This document shows, piece after piece, positions 22,413 through 35,400 of a stretch of DNA of 64,000 bases. Where the stretch lies: NCBI GenBank assembly GCA_030844895.1, contig CM061233.1:67447656-67511655 (forward strand), in the 5' to 3' direction. This DNA is from Ambrosia x helenae (lineage: Eukaryota > Streptophyta > Magnoliopsida > Asterales > Asteraceae). Position numbers and translations under genes: made by a program. The notes beneath the pieces were generated by a model. It saw nothing but the letters and a program-made list of their open reading frames with translations. It was not told the origin of the DNA and made no database searches. The stretch's first letter is position 1, and the number at the start of each line of letters is the position of its first letter.

Positions 22413-25400
22413 TTGTGTCTATTACAGATCATGCCTCCTCGTCGCAGCACTCGCAACAACAATGGTGAGAACCACGAAGAAGGTGGTGATAACCACAACC
22501 ACAACCATGACCAAGTTCCTAACCACAACAACAATGGGGTCGATGCTCAACTGGCTGCGATCATTTCTCAACAAATGGCGCAGCAAATCGCAACTCTGGT
22601 TCGCAATTTACTCGCTCAGGTCATCCAATTGAATGGCAACGGGAATGGTCACAACAACGGGAACGGGAATGGCAATGGCAATGGTAATGGACCCCAAGCT
22701 TGCACCCTTAAGCATTTCAACTCTTGTAACCCTCCAAAGTTTAGTGGGGAAGAAGGAGCTATTGGACTCCTCCAATGGTTTGAGGGTATTGAGAATACCT
22801 TCATCAACAGTGAGTGCCCCAACAACTTCAAGGTTCGTTACGCCATGAGTGTCCTCCATAAACGAGCACTCACATGGTGGAATGAAGAAAAGCGTACTCG
22901 TGGGGCCGAGGTTGCTCTTGCTATGACATGGGACCAAGTCAAGGAGGTCATGAAGGAAGAGTTTTGTCCTCGCAATGAAGTTAAAAAGCTTGAGGATGAG
23001 TTCCACACCTTAGCTCAAGATAGTGGGGAAAACCTTGCCTACAACACCCGCTTTCATGAGCTTAGCTTATTGTTGCCTCACAAAGTTACTCCTCTGCCGG
23101 TAGCCATCGAGAAGTACATCGGTGGTCTGCCCATGCAAATCCAGGACACCGTTTGGGGTAGAAATCCTGCAACTTTGGAAGAGGCCAAACGTCTAGCGGC
23201 CACTCTTACTGATAATCACGTGAAGAAGGGTACTCTCGTTCGCAAGGGCACTAAGAAGACTGTTGCCAAAGACACTCCACAGCCTGCAATTGAAGTCAAG
23301 CCTGAGACCTCAAGCAACAAAAAGCGCAAGGCTAGAAACTATATGGTTGCTGCTACTCCACCTGCTGCCCAAAACCCAGCCAAGAAACCATACACCGGAC
23401 CTCACCCTTTGTGCAACACTTGCAAGTACCATCATCCAACACAGGTGCCATGTCGATTTTGTACTAAGTGTCAACGATATGGTCACCTGGTGAACGTCTG
23501 TCGATCTCCTACTACCCAAGACAACAACAACCCAGCTCCCAACCAACAAAACAACAGACCTACTCGTGGTCAATGCTACGAGTGTGGCAACCCTAATCAC
23601 TACATCAACAACTGCCCTAATCGTAACCGTAACCAAAACCAAAATCAGAACCAAAACCAAAACCAGAACCGCAACCAGAACCAAGGTGCTCGAGGTCGCG
23701 CCTACAATCTCAACGCTAACCAGGCTCGTGATAACAACGAAGTGGTGAATGGTACGTTTCTCATTAATAACCACTATGCATCCATATTATTTGATTCGGG
23801 AGCTGATAAATCATTTGTGTCACTGAAGTTTGAACCTTTACTTAACTTACCCCACACTAATCTAGAAGAACCTTTCGTGGTAGAGGTAGCTAACGGGAAG
23901 TCTATTTCGATCGACTCTATTATTCGTAACTGCTTGTTGAACCTCGACAATCATACCTTCCCTATCGATCTCATCCCCATGCACCTTGGTAGTTTTGATG
24001 TTATAGTAGGCAGGGACTGGTTGTCAACTCATCGTGCCGAAATTCTGTGCTTCGAGAAAGTCATACGCATTCCTCTCGAATCTGGTGAGATTTTGAAGAT
24101 CTATGGTGAGAAACCCTGTGGTGAGCTTAAGCTTATGTCTTGTACTACTGCCCAAAAGTACTTACGAAAGGGGTATACAGCCTTCTTAGCTAACGTGATA
24201 GAAAAGAAGGACAAAGGCAAAAGTATCCAAGACATTCCTATTATTCGAGACTATCCTGAAGTCTTTCCAGAGGATTTACCTGGTTTGCCTCCTGCTCGAC
24301 AAGTGGAGTTTCGTATTGATCTTGTTCCTGGTGCTAATCCTGTCGCTAAAGCTCCTTATCGTCTTGCACCCTCTGAGATGCAAGAACTTGCCAGTCAATT
24401 ACAGGAACTTTCTGATAAAGGGTTCATTCGCCCTAGTTCTTCTCCATGGGGAGCCCCTGTCTTATTCGTTAAAAAGAAGGATGGTTCTCTTCGGATGTGT
24501 ATTGACTACCGTGAACTCAACAAACTCACCATCAAGAATCGTTATCCACTTCCTAGGATTGACGATCTCTTCGATCAACTTCAAGGAGCAACCCACTTCT
24601 CGAAGATTGATCTCCGTTCTGGTTATCATCAGCTTAGAGTCCACGATGAAGATATTCCCAAGACGGCTTTTCGCACTCGCTACGGTCACTATGAATTCAT
24701 GGTTATGCCTTTTGGGTTGACCAATGCTCCCGCAGTATTTATGGATTTGATGAATCGGGTGTGTAGACCCTATCTCGACAAATTCGTGATCGTTTTCATC
24801 GATGATATTTTGATTTACTCTAAATCAAAATCCGATCACGAGCAACATCTTCACTCTATCTTGACTCTCCTAAAGAAAGAACAACTGTATGCCAAGTTCT
24901 CAAAATGCGAATTTTGGCTTAAGGAAGTTCAATTTTTGGGACATGTCATTGATATGAACGGAATTCATGTCGATCCTGCAAAGATCGAAGCGGTGAAGAA
25001 TTGGAGTGTTCCTACCACTCCAACGGAAGTCCGTTCTTTTCTTGGGTTGGCTGGTTATTATCGTCGATTCATCGCCAATTTCTCCAAGATCACTGTTCCT
25101 CTCACTACCTTAACTCACAAGGGTAAACCCTATGAGTGGGGACCTAAGCAAGAGGAAGCATTTGAAACTCTTAAGCTGAAACTCTGTGAAGCTCCTATCT
25201 TGTCTCTACCTGATGGAAATGATGATTTCGTGGTCTACTGTGATGCATCGAACCAAGGTCTTGGTTGTGTTCTCATGCAACGAGGAAAGGTTATTGCTTA
25301 TGCGTCTCGACAACTCAAGACTCACGAAAAGAATTATACCACCCATGATCTTGAATTGGGCGCTGTTGTCTTTGCACTCAAGATTTGGAGACATTATCTT

Positions 25401-27076
25401 TATGGGACCAAATGTGTGGTGTTCACGGACCACAAAAGTCTCCAACATGTCTTCGATCAAAAGAATCTTAACATGAGGCAACGACGTTGGGTTGAATTAC
25501 TTAACGACTATGATTGCGAAATTCGCTACCATCCTGGCAAGGCGAATGTTGTGGCCGACGCACTTAGTCGTAAAGAGCGTGTCAAACTCCAATGTGCGAG
25601 AGTTCGTACTGATCTTCAAGATCGCATTCTCCAGGCTCAACACACATCAGTCACCCAAGGTAACATGTACGATGAAATGTCTTGTGGTGCTGAGACTCAA
25701 CTTGAAACCAAACCCGATGGACTCCTTTATTTCCTTAACCGACTGTGGATTCCCGACCGTGATGATCTTCGTACTTTTCTCATGAACGAGGCTCATAAGT
25801 CTCGTTATTCTATTCATCCTGGAGCTGACAAGATGTACCAAGATCTTCGTTATTCTTATTGGTGGCTTGGTATGAAGAAAGACATTGCCCTATTCGTTGC
25901 AAAATGCCTCACTTGTTCCAAGGTTAAGGCTGAACATCAACGACCATCTGGTATGCTTGAACAACCAGAGATTCCTGTCTGGAAATGGGAGAGCATAGCT
26001 ATGGATTTCATCACCAAACTCCCTCGCACACCCAAAGGTTTTGACAGTATTTGGGTAATCGTCGATCGTTTGACCAAGTCAGCTCACTTCCTACCTATTC
26101 GTGAGAAGTATTCTGTGGAAAGGTTGGCAAAGATGTACGTAAGTGAAATCGTATGTCGTCACGGTATACCTTTGGACATTATTTCTGATCGCGATGGTCG
26201 TTTCACCTCTCACTTTTGGGAATCTCTACAAGATGCTTTGGGTACCAAGTTGAACCTGAGCACTGCTTATCACCCTCAGACTGATGGTCAGACTGAACGA
26301 ACCATCCAGACACTTGAGGACATGCTCAGGGCATGTGTCATCGATTTTGGTGGCGCATGGGATTCTCATCTTCCTTTGGTTGAGTTTTCATACAACAACA
26401 GTTATCACACCAGCATTAACATGGCCCCTTTTGAGGCACTCTATGGTCGGAAATGTCGTTCTCCTGTCTGTTGGACTGAGGTTGGTGAAGCTCGTATTAC
26501 TGGACCCGAACTAATCCAGGAAACCACAGACAAAATCCAGCTTATTCAGGATAATCTTCTCAAGGCTAGAAGTCGCCAAAAGAGTTATGCTGATAAACGT
26601 CGTAAACCCTTGGAATTTCAAGTTGGGGACCTTGTGCTACTTAAGGTATCCCTTGGAAAGGAGTTATTCGTTTCGGTAGAAAGGGAAAACTAGCTCCTCG
26701 ATACGTAGGCCCCTTCAAAATTCTTGACAGAGTTGGAAAAGTGGCTTACAAACTTGATCTTCCACCTGAGCTAAGCAATGTTCATCCGACCTTCCATGTT
26801 TCGAATCTCAAGAAATGCTTAGCAGATGAGAACCTTCATGTTCCTCTTGAGGATGTGCAAATTGATGAAAGCATGCACATTATCGAGAAACCCGTCGAGA
26901 TTGTTGACACTGGAGTCAAGAAACTCAAGCGCAGTCGTATTCCGATCGTTAAGGTTCGTTGGGAATCTAAACGAGGCCCAGAGTTCACTTGGGAACGTAA
27001 AGACCAGATGAAGTCGAAGTATCCACATCTTTTTCCACCAGACTCTCCAACTCCAACTTCGGGACGAAGTTCCTAA
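22413..27076 (+). CDS. Gag-Pol polyprotein of Gypsy A (one frameshift)
   Basis: The long frame is 22413-26693; the better start is the ATG at 22431 (MPPRRSTRN). Numbered from 22413: Gag core near 100-270 (KHFNSCNPPKFSGEEG, LTWWNEEKRTRG, FCPRNEVKKLE); zinc knuckles CTKCQRYGHLVNVC near 350 and CYECGNPNHYINNC near 388; protease FDSGADKSFVS near 460; RT with MPFGLTNAP and FIDDILIYSK near 796; RNase H YCDASNQGLG near 942; integrase zinc site and D, D, E near 1135-1291 (MDFITKLP, ISDRDGRF, HPQTDGQTERT). The tail 26741-27076 is in another frame after one C is lost near 26650. It carries HPTFHVSNLKKC and a chromodomain-like KVRWESKRGPEFTWE. Order INT after RH is diagnostic of Gypsy. Confidence 0.95.
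27055..27071 (+). other. Hairpin before the PPT of Gypsy A
   Basis: AACTTCG, loop GGA, CGAAGTT. It overlaps the end of pol. Counterparts with different but paired stems are at 43793, 57125 and 36688. Confidence 0.55.
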
Positions 27077-27089
27077 AAGTAGGGGAGAC
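27076..27089 (+). other. Polypurine tract of Gypsy A
   Basis: AAAGTAGGGGAGAC directly before the 3' LTR; primes plus-strand DNA. Confidence 0.9.
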
Positions 27090-29580
27090 TGTAACATTAC
27101 GCATTTAAACTTGTACGTTACGCGTTCGTCATTAATAAAACGTCAAGTTTCAGCTTATATGGTCGCATTTATTATTTTTGTCGCATTTTGAAACCCTAAT
27201 ACTATATATATATAATATTATATATGTGTGTTATATTGAAATTATATCAAAAAAAATAAATATGCTTTGGCCGGGGTTCGAACCCGCGCCAAAGCCCAAA
27301 CAACACAAACACACAACCAACTGGGCTGGACCATCCTCTTGGAATAAACCCGGACACCTATTATATTTATACACACTTTAAACCTTCACAGTTGACAAGG
27401 AAAGTCAACTGTGGGTTCGCGTATGATCCAAGCTCGTGCAATAACTCATGATTGATCTATAATTGGTAAATTCAGTTGATTGCCGGCCTTGTGTAACACG
27501 ATTACACGTCAATTACAACCAAATCGTTGACTAATTCTATAATTATACGCGTATGATATTAATCGAGGTCAAACCTTCTAATTAACCTTAACCATTGATC
27601 CTCAGTATAAATAGATGTGTTTCGAAGCTTAACAACTCGCTCACAACTCTCTCTCAACCTCCAATTATCTCTGAATCACTCTGATTTTAATCATCTTGTT
27701 CGTAGTTTGACCTTGGCTTTGACCCGACAATTATACTCGAAACTACACTGTGAGTTTGATTATTTGTGTGGGTTATGTTCATCGGCCATCACACATCAAT
27801 AGCCCTATGGTTAATCAGGCTATTGATGTGTGATTTGTTCAATTGCAAATTCTAGGGTTCGTTCGTTTAGAATTGGGGATAAACTTTGATTCGCGTATTG
27901 TATTTATTTAATTTTAAACAGAAAACATCACAACCACTGGCCTAGGCCAAATGGTTGTGACCTGGGCTTGATACAGAAGGTACCCGGGTTCGAGTCCCGG
28001 CTACTGCCCCTTTTGTTTCTTTTATTTATTTATTTTTTTTTAAAACAAAACTATTATATATATATATATATATTAAACCTTTTAATCTTTTAAATTCATT
28101 TTAAAATATCAAAACTATTTTATAAATTCTAAAAAAATTATATTTGTTTAATCTGAGATAAAAGTGTTATTCACAATTTTTATTTTTCAGAAATTCATTT
28201 ATTTAGTATTTATAATAATTAAATCATTTTTATACTATTATATTTATAAAAATCCATTTATATATCAAAACAATTTTATTAAATTCTCCAAAAATTATCC
28301 TGACTTTTTATAAAGTTAAACTTTACTGAAATAATTTTTAATTCAGTAAAATCAATTATTTTATATTTTTAATCGATTTTTGTTAGATTTAATCATAATT
28401 AAATCATAATAAATCCAATTTTCATCATTTTTGCACCAAAATTTTATACAAATTATTTTTAATTATTTAGAACAGAAATATGATTTTTAAAATAGAAATT
28501 CTTTAATTTTAGTATTTTTGAATATTAAAGTTAATTGTTGGCAATTTGTAATAAATAGATTTAAAAATCTATTTTAAATTAAATAATTTTATAAAAATTA
28601 TTTTTATAATTCAAACACTTTAATGTGTCCATTCAAAATTCAAAATTTATAAAAAGACTTTCTTTTATTAATTATCAAATTTTCCTTTATTAATTAACAT
28701 TTTAATTTAATTTCAACAATTGATTATCCCCAAATCGAAACCCTAGGATACACTTATAAGTTAATTAGACTTAGACTTATTATATATTACCTTATTATAG
28801 GGTGATATTTGGAATCATTTTGGGCAACACTATTATTTCATCTTTTCAACAAGTTTAACATTTGCTAAGGTGAGTTTTACATAGCCCCTTTTATTTATCA
28901 CCATTTTTGGGGTGAAACATGTTATAACATTATCATTGCAATTCAATCATCAATGTGTCTATGTGTTTTCTATGTTGCATTATGTCTTGAGCATGATTAG
29001 AGTAAGCACCATTCTAGCATAATCATTAACATTGATCAGCCGACGGTATACATTGATAGATCTATTGGACTGACAATCCCACCCGGATACGTGCCTCCTA
29101 CAAAGGTTACGTGGGTGTTTGTTATCGCATAACATATTCAATTGGACCATAAGTGTATGGTATGTATCATTTTATAACAGTCAACAGGGTTGATTATGCA
29201 CTCGATTTATTTCTAGTATGTTCTCACATATGGGCTAGATTGACATGACACATGAATTGCACAACATTTTATCCATTTTATTATCAAAAACCTATGTAAT
29301 TCTCACCAACTTATGTTGACCCAAAATACTTTCAAAATTAACATGTTTCAGGTAACAATGAAGCTGAGGCTTGAGTTAGCATGAGGATTTTACTTGAAGT
29401 TTATTTGAAGTTATTGAAGTTGTTATTTGATATTATGTATTTGAATTCTTAGACATCATTTCACATTTTGGATATTATGTTTGAATAAATTATTTAAAAT
29501 TTATATTATACCATGTGCTACTGAAAACAATCATCAATACGTGGCACCTCGATGTTTCCGCCATCGGTTGGGGTGTTACA
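27090..29580 (+). repeat. 3' LTR of Gypsy A
   Basis: 2491 bp, TG...CA. Differences from the 5' LTR that I can see: two near 27573-27580, one in the tRNA-like box A, one near 28230, one near 28939, plus AT-repeat length changes. Confidence 0.95.
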
Positions 29581-29585
29581 ATTTA

Positions 29586-29996
29586 TAATTAATATGGATG
29601 GCATGGTAGGATGCTTTTGCAAAGGTGCATGGAGGGCATCTTTCCATTTTGGTGTAAGTCTTGGAGTTGGAAGATTATGGACAAAGTAGGGGTTTATGTA
29701 GATGTGATGGATGGTTTTAGTGGTAAGTCAACTCCTATCTTTCTTGCATGCATGCTAAAGATCATTGCCATTTTGGTGCAAGGTCATTGGAAAGGGGATT
29801 TTAGCTAGATTGTTGGTGCATGTAGATTTGATATGTGCATGGTGCACCTTGGGAAGAGGGGTCCAAAAATTTGAAGGGTGTTGGGAGGTGTAGGCTTAGT
29901 CAACTCACTTAGATTTGATGTATGATAATCATGTTTCTTGTTAGGTTAGTGAGATCCTAGGATTGATTTGGTAGGATCATGATCTTTGGTGTATGG
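29586..29996 (-). repeat. Solo LTR, middle part
   Basis: Sequence between the two nested insertions, free of genes. It continues the solo LTR of 17504 after the ATTTA duplication and stops at TATGG before the next element. A small open frame of 65 codons here has no supporting features. Confidence 0.65.
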
Positions 29997-31357
29997 TGTA
30001 ATACCCCGTTGTTACGTGTTCGAAATTATATGATTAATCATAATTAATTAAGAAATAATAACATATTTAAGAATTATTATATAAATAATTATTAAATAAA
30101 TAGACACCCATTAACTACATCTCTTAACAACTTACAAAGGTAGTTTTGCTAGCATGGGAATAATATTCACTAAACCTATTATGTCATACATATTATACAT
30201 ACGTACAATATTATCACACAAACATGACATAATATAGCTTCCATATATTCATGAACCTTATCCATTTCCCTTTGACTAAATCTCATACATACATGCATAT
30301 GCACTAAATCCCTTGCATGATCACAACTCCCATTCACACTCCACTCTCTTGCCTAAAACTCACGCTACCCTTCACCTGTTACACTTATCTTCAATTTACA
30401 TTCCCTTTATCCTAAGATTGCTTCTCATGCATCACTTTTGTATATCATTCATAATATATACCCACATATATTGTTACTACACCAAACTGTATAAGAGAGA
30501 TAAGAGAGAGAGACGTGAGAAGAGAGAGAGAAAGGGAGTCATCGGAAAAGAAGAAGGGACCGGACCGGTCACCATCTCCGGCCGGTCTCCGTCTACGGCG
30601 AGCCACCACTAACCATCCGACACCACAGCCCGGTTGTCTTACTCGACACCGGTCGCCTCCTCCGGTACCTTCGTCAGCAACCACAATCGACCACCTCACC
30701 GGTAACTTAGAGCTCGAAGTCATTACGAGTCTTCCCTCCGACCGTTTATAAACCCGACAACCCACCACTTCCTTCTCCGGTTGATGCATCATCTCCGGTT
30801 AACCTTCGGTCATGACAGACAACCATGATAGCTTCTCAACCGATCACCACCAGCTGATTATCCTCTGTCATCATCTCCAAACGATCTCCGGTCGTCTTCT
30901 CCGGTCACCTGCTATCATCGGTGACCGGCTTCAGGTGGTTCCAAGTGTTCCGAACCTAACTACAAGGAAGGTTCATGTTATGTCTTAGTTATATTTAACG
31001 GGAATGGTTCCATAGATAATATAATCCGGTTAACATCTTCGACCAACCAACCCCGACTACTCCCTGTTCCGGTACCCGACATCACAAACCCAACATCGTT
31101 CTGTTCATAACTGACAACCCGAGCACCTTTCACTTCGGTAACCATATCCCACAACGAACAGTTACGCTAGTCGTTCACCATGTTTGGAATATTATACCGG
31201 TTATCCTCTAGTTGTTCTAGTCGGATGGTCCGTCTCCTCCGACTCTACTTTTTATTCTGATCAGAGGTCGAGCAGTGCCAGAGAGGTTAGGATGATATAC
31301 TATATTATTAAGTTAGTACTATATTTATGGTTATTATTGTATTATTACTATTTCATA

Positions 31358-31393
<36 letters not shown>

Positions 31394-31459
31394 GTGAGAC
31401 GTGTGGGACAATTATATTAACCCGACCATATTAGACAGAATAACGATAATAAACTGAGT

Positions 31460-31502
<43 letters not shown>

Positions 31503-32239
31503 ATATAGAAGAATATATATTAAAGGATTGTCCCCCACAGTTATCACGTGCACAAGCCTTGCACGCGCTAATGTTATTAAAATATAATAGGTACAATATT
31601 TGGAGAATATACCATTAAGGAATAGACTACAGAATCTGGGAGAATATAATAGAGGTGAGTACATGACCCTTTCCCTTAAAAGCCTTTGGGCTGATTACAT
31701 GCTTATGTAGTCGTTATCAAGTATTTTATACGATTTATATTATAAGAGTGTTATCGAGTTGATAATAGAAATAATAGAACTCAGTCGAATAGAAACTACG
31801 TAGGATGGATCCATTCGGTATCATAGAGTATAGCCTGGACCAATTAGAGGTTACGGGACCATTTATAATCGATCTATACTCACAGGAATATATTTATCTA
31901 AACCAAGTAGAGGTTTAGAACCACAATAAGCATTTGTATGGTGCTTCATCGATAATATATTCCACCACAGAATGACCGAACTAAATAGAAAGGGTTGTAT
32001 GATCGTTAAACTCGAGTATTATTATAATATGTCTAAATTCGGCATGTCTCACTAGTATGAAAATACTAATGTACTTTAAGCATGTGGTCAGGTACTTATA
32101 TGAAGTATTAAAGAGCAAGCCGAAGAATAGAAGATCTGGATAAGAAGAGGATACTATGGTTACATTTTAATCCAGCTTAATGTAATCATTACCATTAAAC
32201 CTGTTAATGCTAATTCGCTGCGCCACCTGGGTCGTTACA
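29997..32239 (+). repeat. 5' LTR of the coding-free element
   Basis: TGTAATACCCCG...GGTCGTTACA. It contains an unusual CCGG-rich block (30540-30960), a TTA microsatellite (about 31350-31390) and a TA run (about 31467-31497). The open frames in the CCGG-rich block recur in both LTRs but overlap on both strands, so I do not call them genes. Confidence 0.9.
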
Positions 32240-32388
32240 GGTGGTATCAGAGCAACAGGTTTAACTAATAGAAATCCTCTTCTGATCCAGATCAACCAAA
32301 AGTATATTAGAAAGAAATATATGTTAATAGAAATTGTAAGAAAATATAGAAAAATTATCGAGGAAAATTACTAGAATAATATTGTGAG

Positions 32389-32430
32389 GTAAATTGACAA
32401 TTTTTAATGGCCAGAAAATTGTGAATTTAC
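32389..32430 (+). other. 42-nt hairpin, copy in the coding-free element
   Basis: Outer arms GTAAATT/AATTTAC, a G-G mismatch, inner arms ACAATTTTT/GAAAATTGT (last pair T-G) and an 8-nt loop AATGGCCA. The same geometry occurs at 43446 and 56709. Confidence 0.7.
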
Positions 32431-35400
32431 AGGCACGATTGAATTCTAGAAAATTCTTTGGTAATACCAAAAGATATAAAATAATAGAAATATAAGAAAT
32501 ATGAATAAATAAGAATTATACGAAATATAAATAAGTTTTATATCCTATCTTATGAAAAGTATCGAATCATAATCAAAGGTAGTAACCTTCCTCAGAAGAA
32601 AGTTATATTTAAAAGTATTTGAACTCAAATATAATTAGAAGAATATATCCGATTATTAAAGAAAATTTATACAAATATTGTATTTCCACTTGAACATTCC
32701 TGTGATCAAGTTGCTAAAGAGATACGATTCTTCCAACGAAATTCGTCATATCTGCCGTTTATACGGACTCCCTCCCGATAAAAAATCAAGTGAATATAAA
32801 TATATTCTATAAGCATATACCATTCCGTATAACCTATTATTTGAAATCATCAGTGCAAATATTTCCACGAAATATATTCGGGATTATATATATAATTCTT
32901 TTTAACCTTCGTTCTATCCGTTTGGCAAGATCATTTCTCGAATTTAGAAAAGTACTTTCAACTTAGGAATCTTATAATAAATCGATAAAAGAATATCAGA
33001 ATCGAATTTATAGTATTAAGGAATAATATAGGTATTATCTCGATATAAACGAATTAATAGAAGTAAGATTAAAGTTGTATTAAATTGGGATCTTTAAGAG
33101 ACACTTCCATTCCATCTGAAACAAAGTTTAAAGTCCAGCCCTTTAGACTTGAAGTGTCACATGAAGACTTCCTTGTGTTTCAATTCGAAAACCGATCGGT
33201 ATACAATTTGCAATAAATTTTATAGTTTAAAGTTCAGCTCGTTGGACGTAATGTTCCACCTGAAGACTTCTTAGTATTCCAATCTGAAAATATATCAGTA
33301 TACAATCTCTATATAATCACGTTCCTTTCCAAAGGTTTTGGAATCCCTAGTATGATGAAACGCGAGTTTTTCTGTCCAAGGCTATAAGTCTAGGAAGCTT
33401 TCTACCCTTAAGAAACTCCTATACAACGGAAGCGTTTCTAATGATGTTACAAGATGATAAAAATTGTTGATTCCTCCATTAAAGCTTTGCACACCACATT
33501 ACCAACAACCGTAACATTACAATGTCTTTGACTTAATTCCCCAAGCATTTTACCAATATTGAGGTTCCACTGCTGTCTTGAATGGCCGAATCAAACTTAA
33601 CCGGACCAACCTACACAACTTTCTTAGACTTTGGAAGTAAGGTGGTTATTTCCTCCAATGAATTTGGCCGAGAGCAATAGGTGAATCCTATATCCTAAAT
33701 TTTGTGTCTAAGGTTGACATTCCCTCGTGTTTAGCTCGAGATTAAGTCTCAAAACTCGTCAAATAACTTTTGATTCTATCACGAGTTATTTCCTAACTTT
33801 ATTCGTAATATAAATATTCACGATTTTGTTTATCGCCAAGTTTAAAAGATCGATTATATACTTTTATTTATGATTATCAACGACCTAGTATTACTAATTC
33901 ATTACCTCAGAAATTCCAGAAATGTCCCAACCTGTTCAGTTAAACTTTTATCACTTTAACATCAAAAGTTGAAACTCGATCTTAACGACTTTATATCTCG
34001 GTTATCAACACTATTGTTAATCGTTACTCCGAAATTCTATAAACAATCCCCACCAGATTGTTATTACTACTCAAACCCAGTGTATTATATTCTTTACTTC
34101 ATAGAGTAATACTTATGTCGAACTACTTCATATCCTTTCAGTAAGGTTCTACAATCTACTGAAGATGATTAAGTCAGATATAAATGACTTACGATACTTT
34201 GGCTTTCTTTAAAAACCGGTATTCGAGTAGTAAACTCCAACCAGAATATTAGCCTCACAGATAATCTAACGACGTGTTAATTTTTGGAAATTTATGAATC
34301 TCTCCGAGACAAATTAAGTTTCCAAACATGAAGTTGGTTATTTATTCTATGAATATAAAGAAAAATATGTATATCCTAGTGTATACTTATCTTCTTTGCA
34401 TCATTCAAATAATATTGGAAATCAAATTCGAAGATTTGAGAACCCAGTAAAAATTGGAGAAGGTATGAAACGGTATTATACCAATAGTATTACCACTATC
34501 ATCACTATTAAAGAAATTTGGAGAAGTTTGTGGACGATTATCATACTCGGTATTCTCAACCATTAAGTCACGAAACCTGAAACTTGTGACAATGTGATGA
34601 GAGAACTTTGATTATACTGAAAGTATAATATATCGTGATGATAAACCATCGTCTATAAATCGAGATTCTGTAGATTGGGCATGTCCATGGCAGCCTAGAC
34701 TTCAAAAATCCGAAACTCTTTATAACCAGATTCATCTATATATAGAATTGATTAAAAGCTAGTAATCAAATCAGTATGTAGAATTCAAGATGGTTATAAG
34801 TCCTCTATGCATTCCCTGGGGTGAAAGAGATCCGGACCCTTATGAAAGGTATATCCGGACGTTTCCACAGGATTCTGTGTAAGGACATGTGATACTATAA
34901 AGGAAAAGATGCATTATCCAATGTTGGAGAGAATTCTTGCATTTTCCGGTACAGATGTTGCTAATACTTTGAGAATAGTATCAAGAGATCTTTTATCTTC
35001 TTAATATCCCATGACTTGTTCTAGTCATAGGATTAAGACGGTAGTTATATTCTGGTATAATCTAGCGAGTAAGAATTCGGCTTCGTCCGACAGATACCAG
35101 CGTATGTTGATTACGGAATTTCGAGAATAATATTGTTGTCCAAACCTTGGATCTTTTAGTTCGGACAACATAATAACTGTATTTTAATTCATATAGGAAT
35201 GACCTATTCCTAGATTATCAGATATTTTACTAATAGATTGATTTCCTTCGGTCATATTCTAGTCATTTCATATCGATAAGAAAACTCTATCGTTCGATTA
35301 TACTATAAACATCCTACATGATAGAGATCGTTTTCCAGTATATACTCGAATGTTTCCTGACAGGTCTCCTGAGATAGATTATTCTCAACATCAAGAATTA

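Larger units (their letters stand above)
19391..29580 (+). mobile_element. Ty3/Gypsy retrotransposon A (nearly intact)
   Basis: 10.2 kb with TSD ATTTA on both sides (19386-19390, 29581-29585), LTRs 19391-21880 and 27090-29580, PBS, leader, a single gag-pol frame and a PPT. By eye the two LTRs differ by about five substitutions and a few microsatellite indels over 2.49 kb, so insertion is recent. The chromodomain-like tail suggests a chromovirus, possibly Tekay-like. A one-base deletion near 26650 separates the tail from the rest of pol. It sits inside the solo LTR. Confidence 0.95.

Noticed and set aside
22608..25841. Several open frames on the minus strand and in other plus frames within Gypsy A
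   Set aside because: They overlap the well-supported gag-pol frame and have low-complexity translations (for example Val/Leu runs opposite Asn/Gln repeats).
30445..30792. 115-codon and 78-codon frames on both strands of the CCGG-rich LTR block (and 37173-37520)
   Set aside because: They overlap each other on opposite strands, lie in an LTR, and have Arg/Pro/Ser-biased composition expected from CCGG-rich DNA.
31431..31664. Tyr/Ile-rich frame over the TA repeat
   Set aside because: A microsatellite translation; length differs between the two LTRs with the repeat number.
32389..32430. Hammerhead or other self-cleaving ribozyme in the 42-nt hairpin
   Set aside because: The conserved CUGAUGA and GAAA core of hammerheads is absent.
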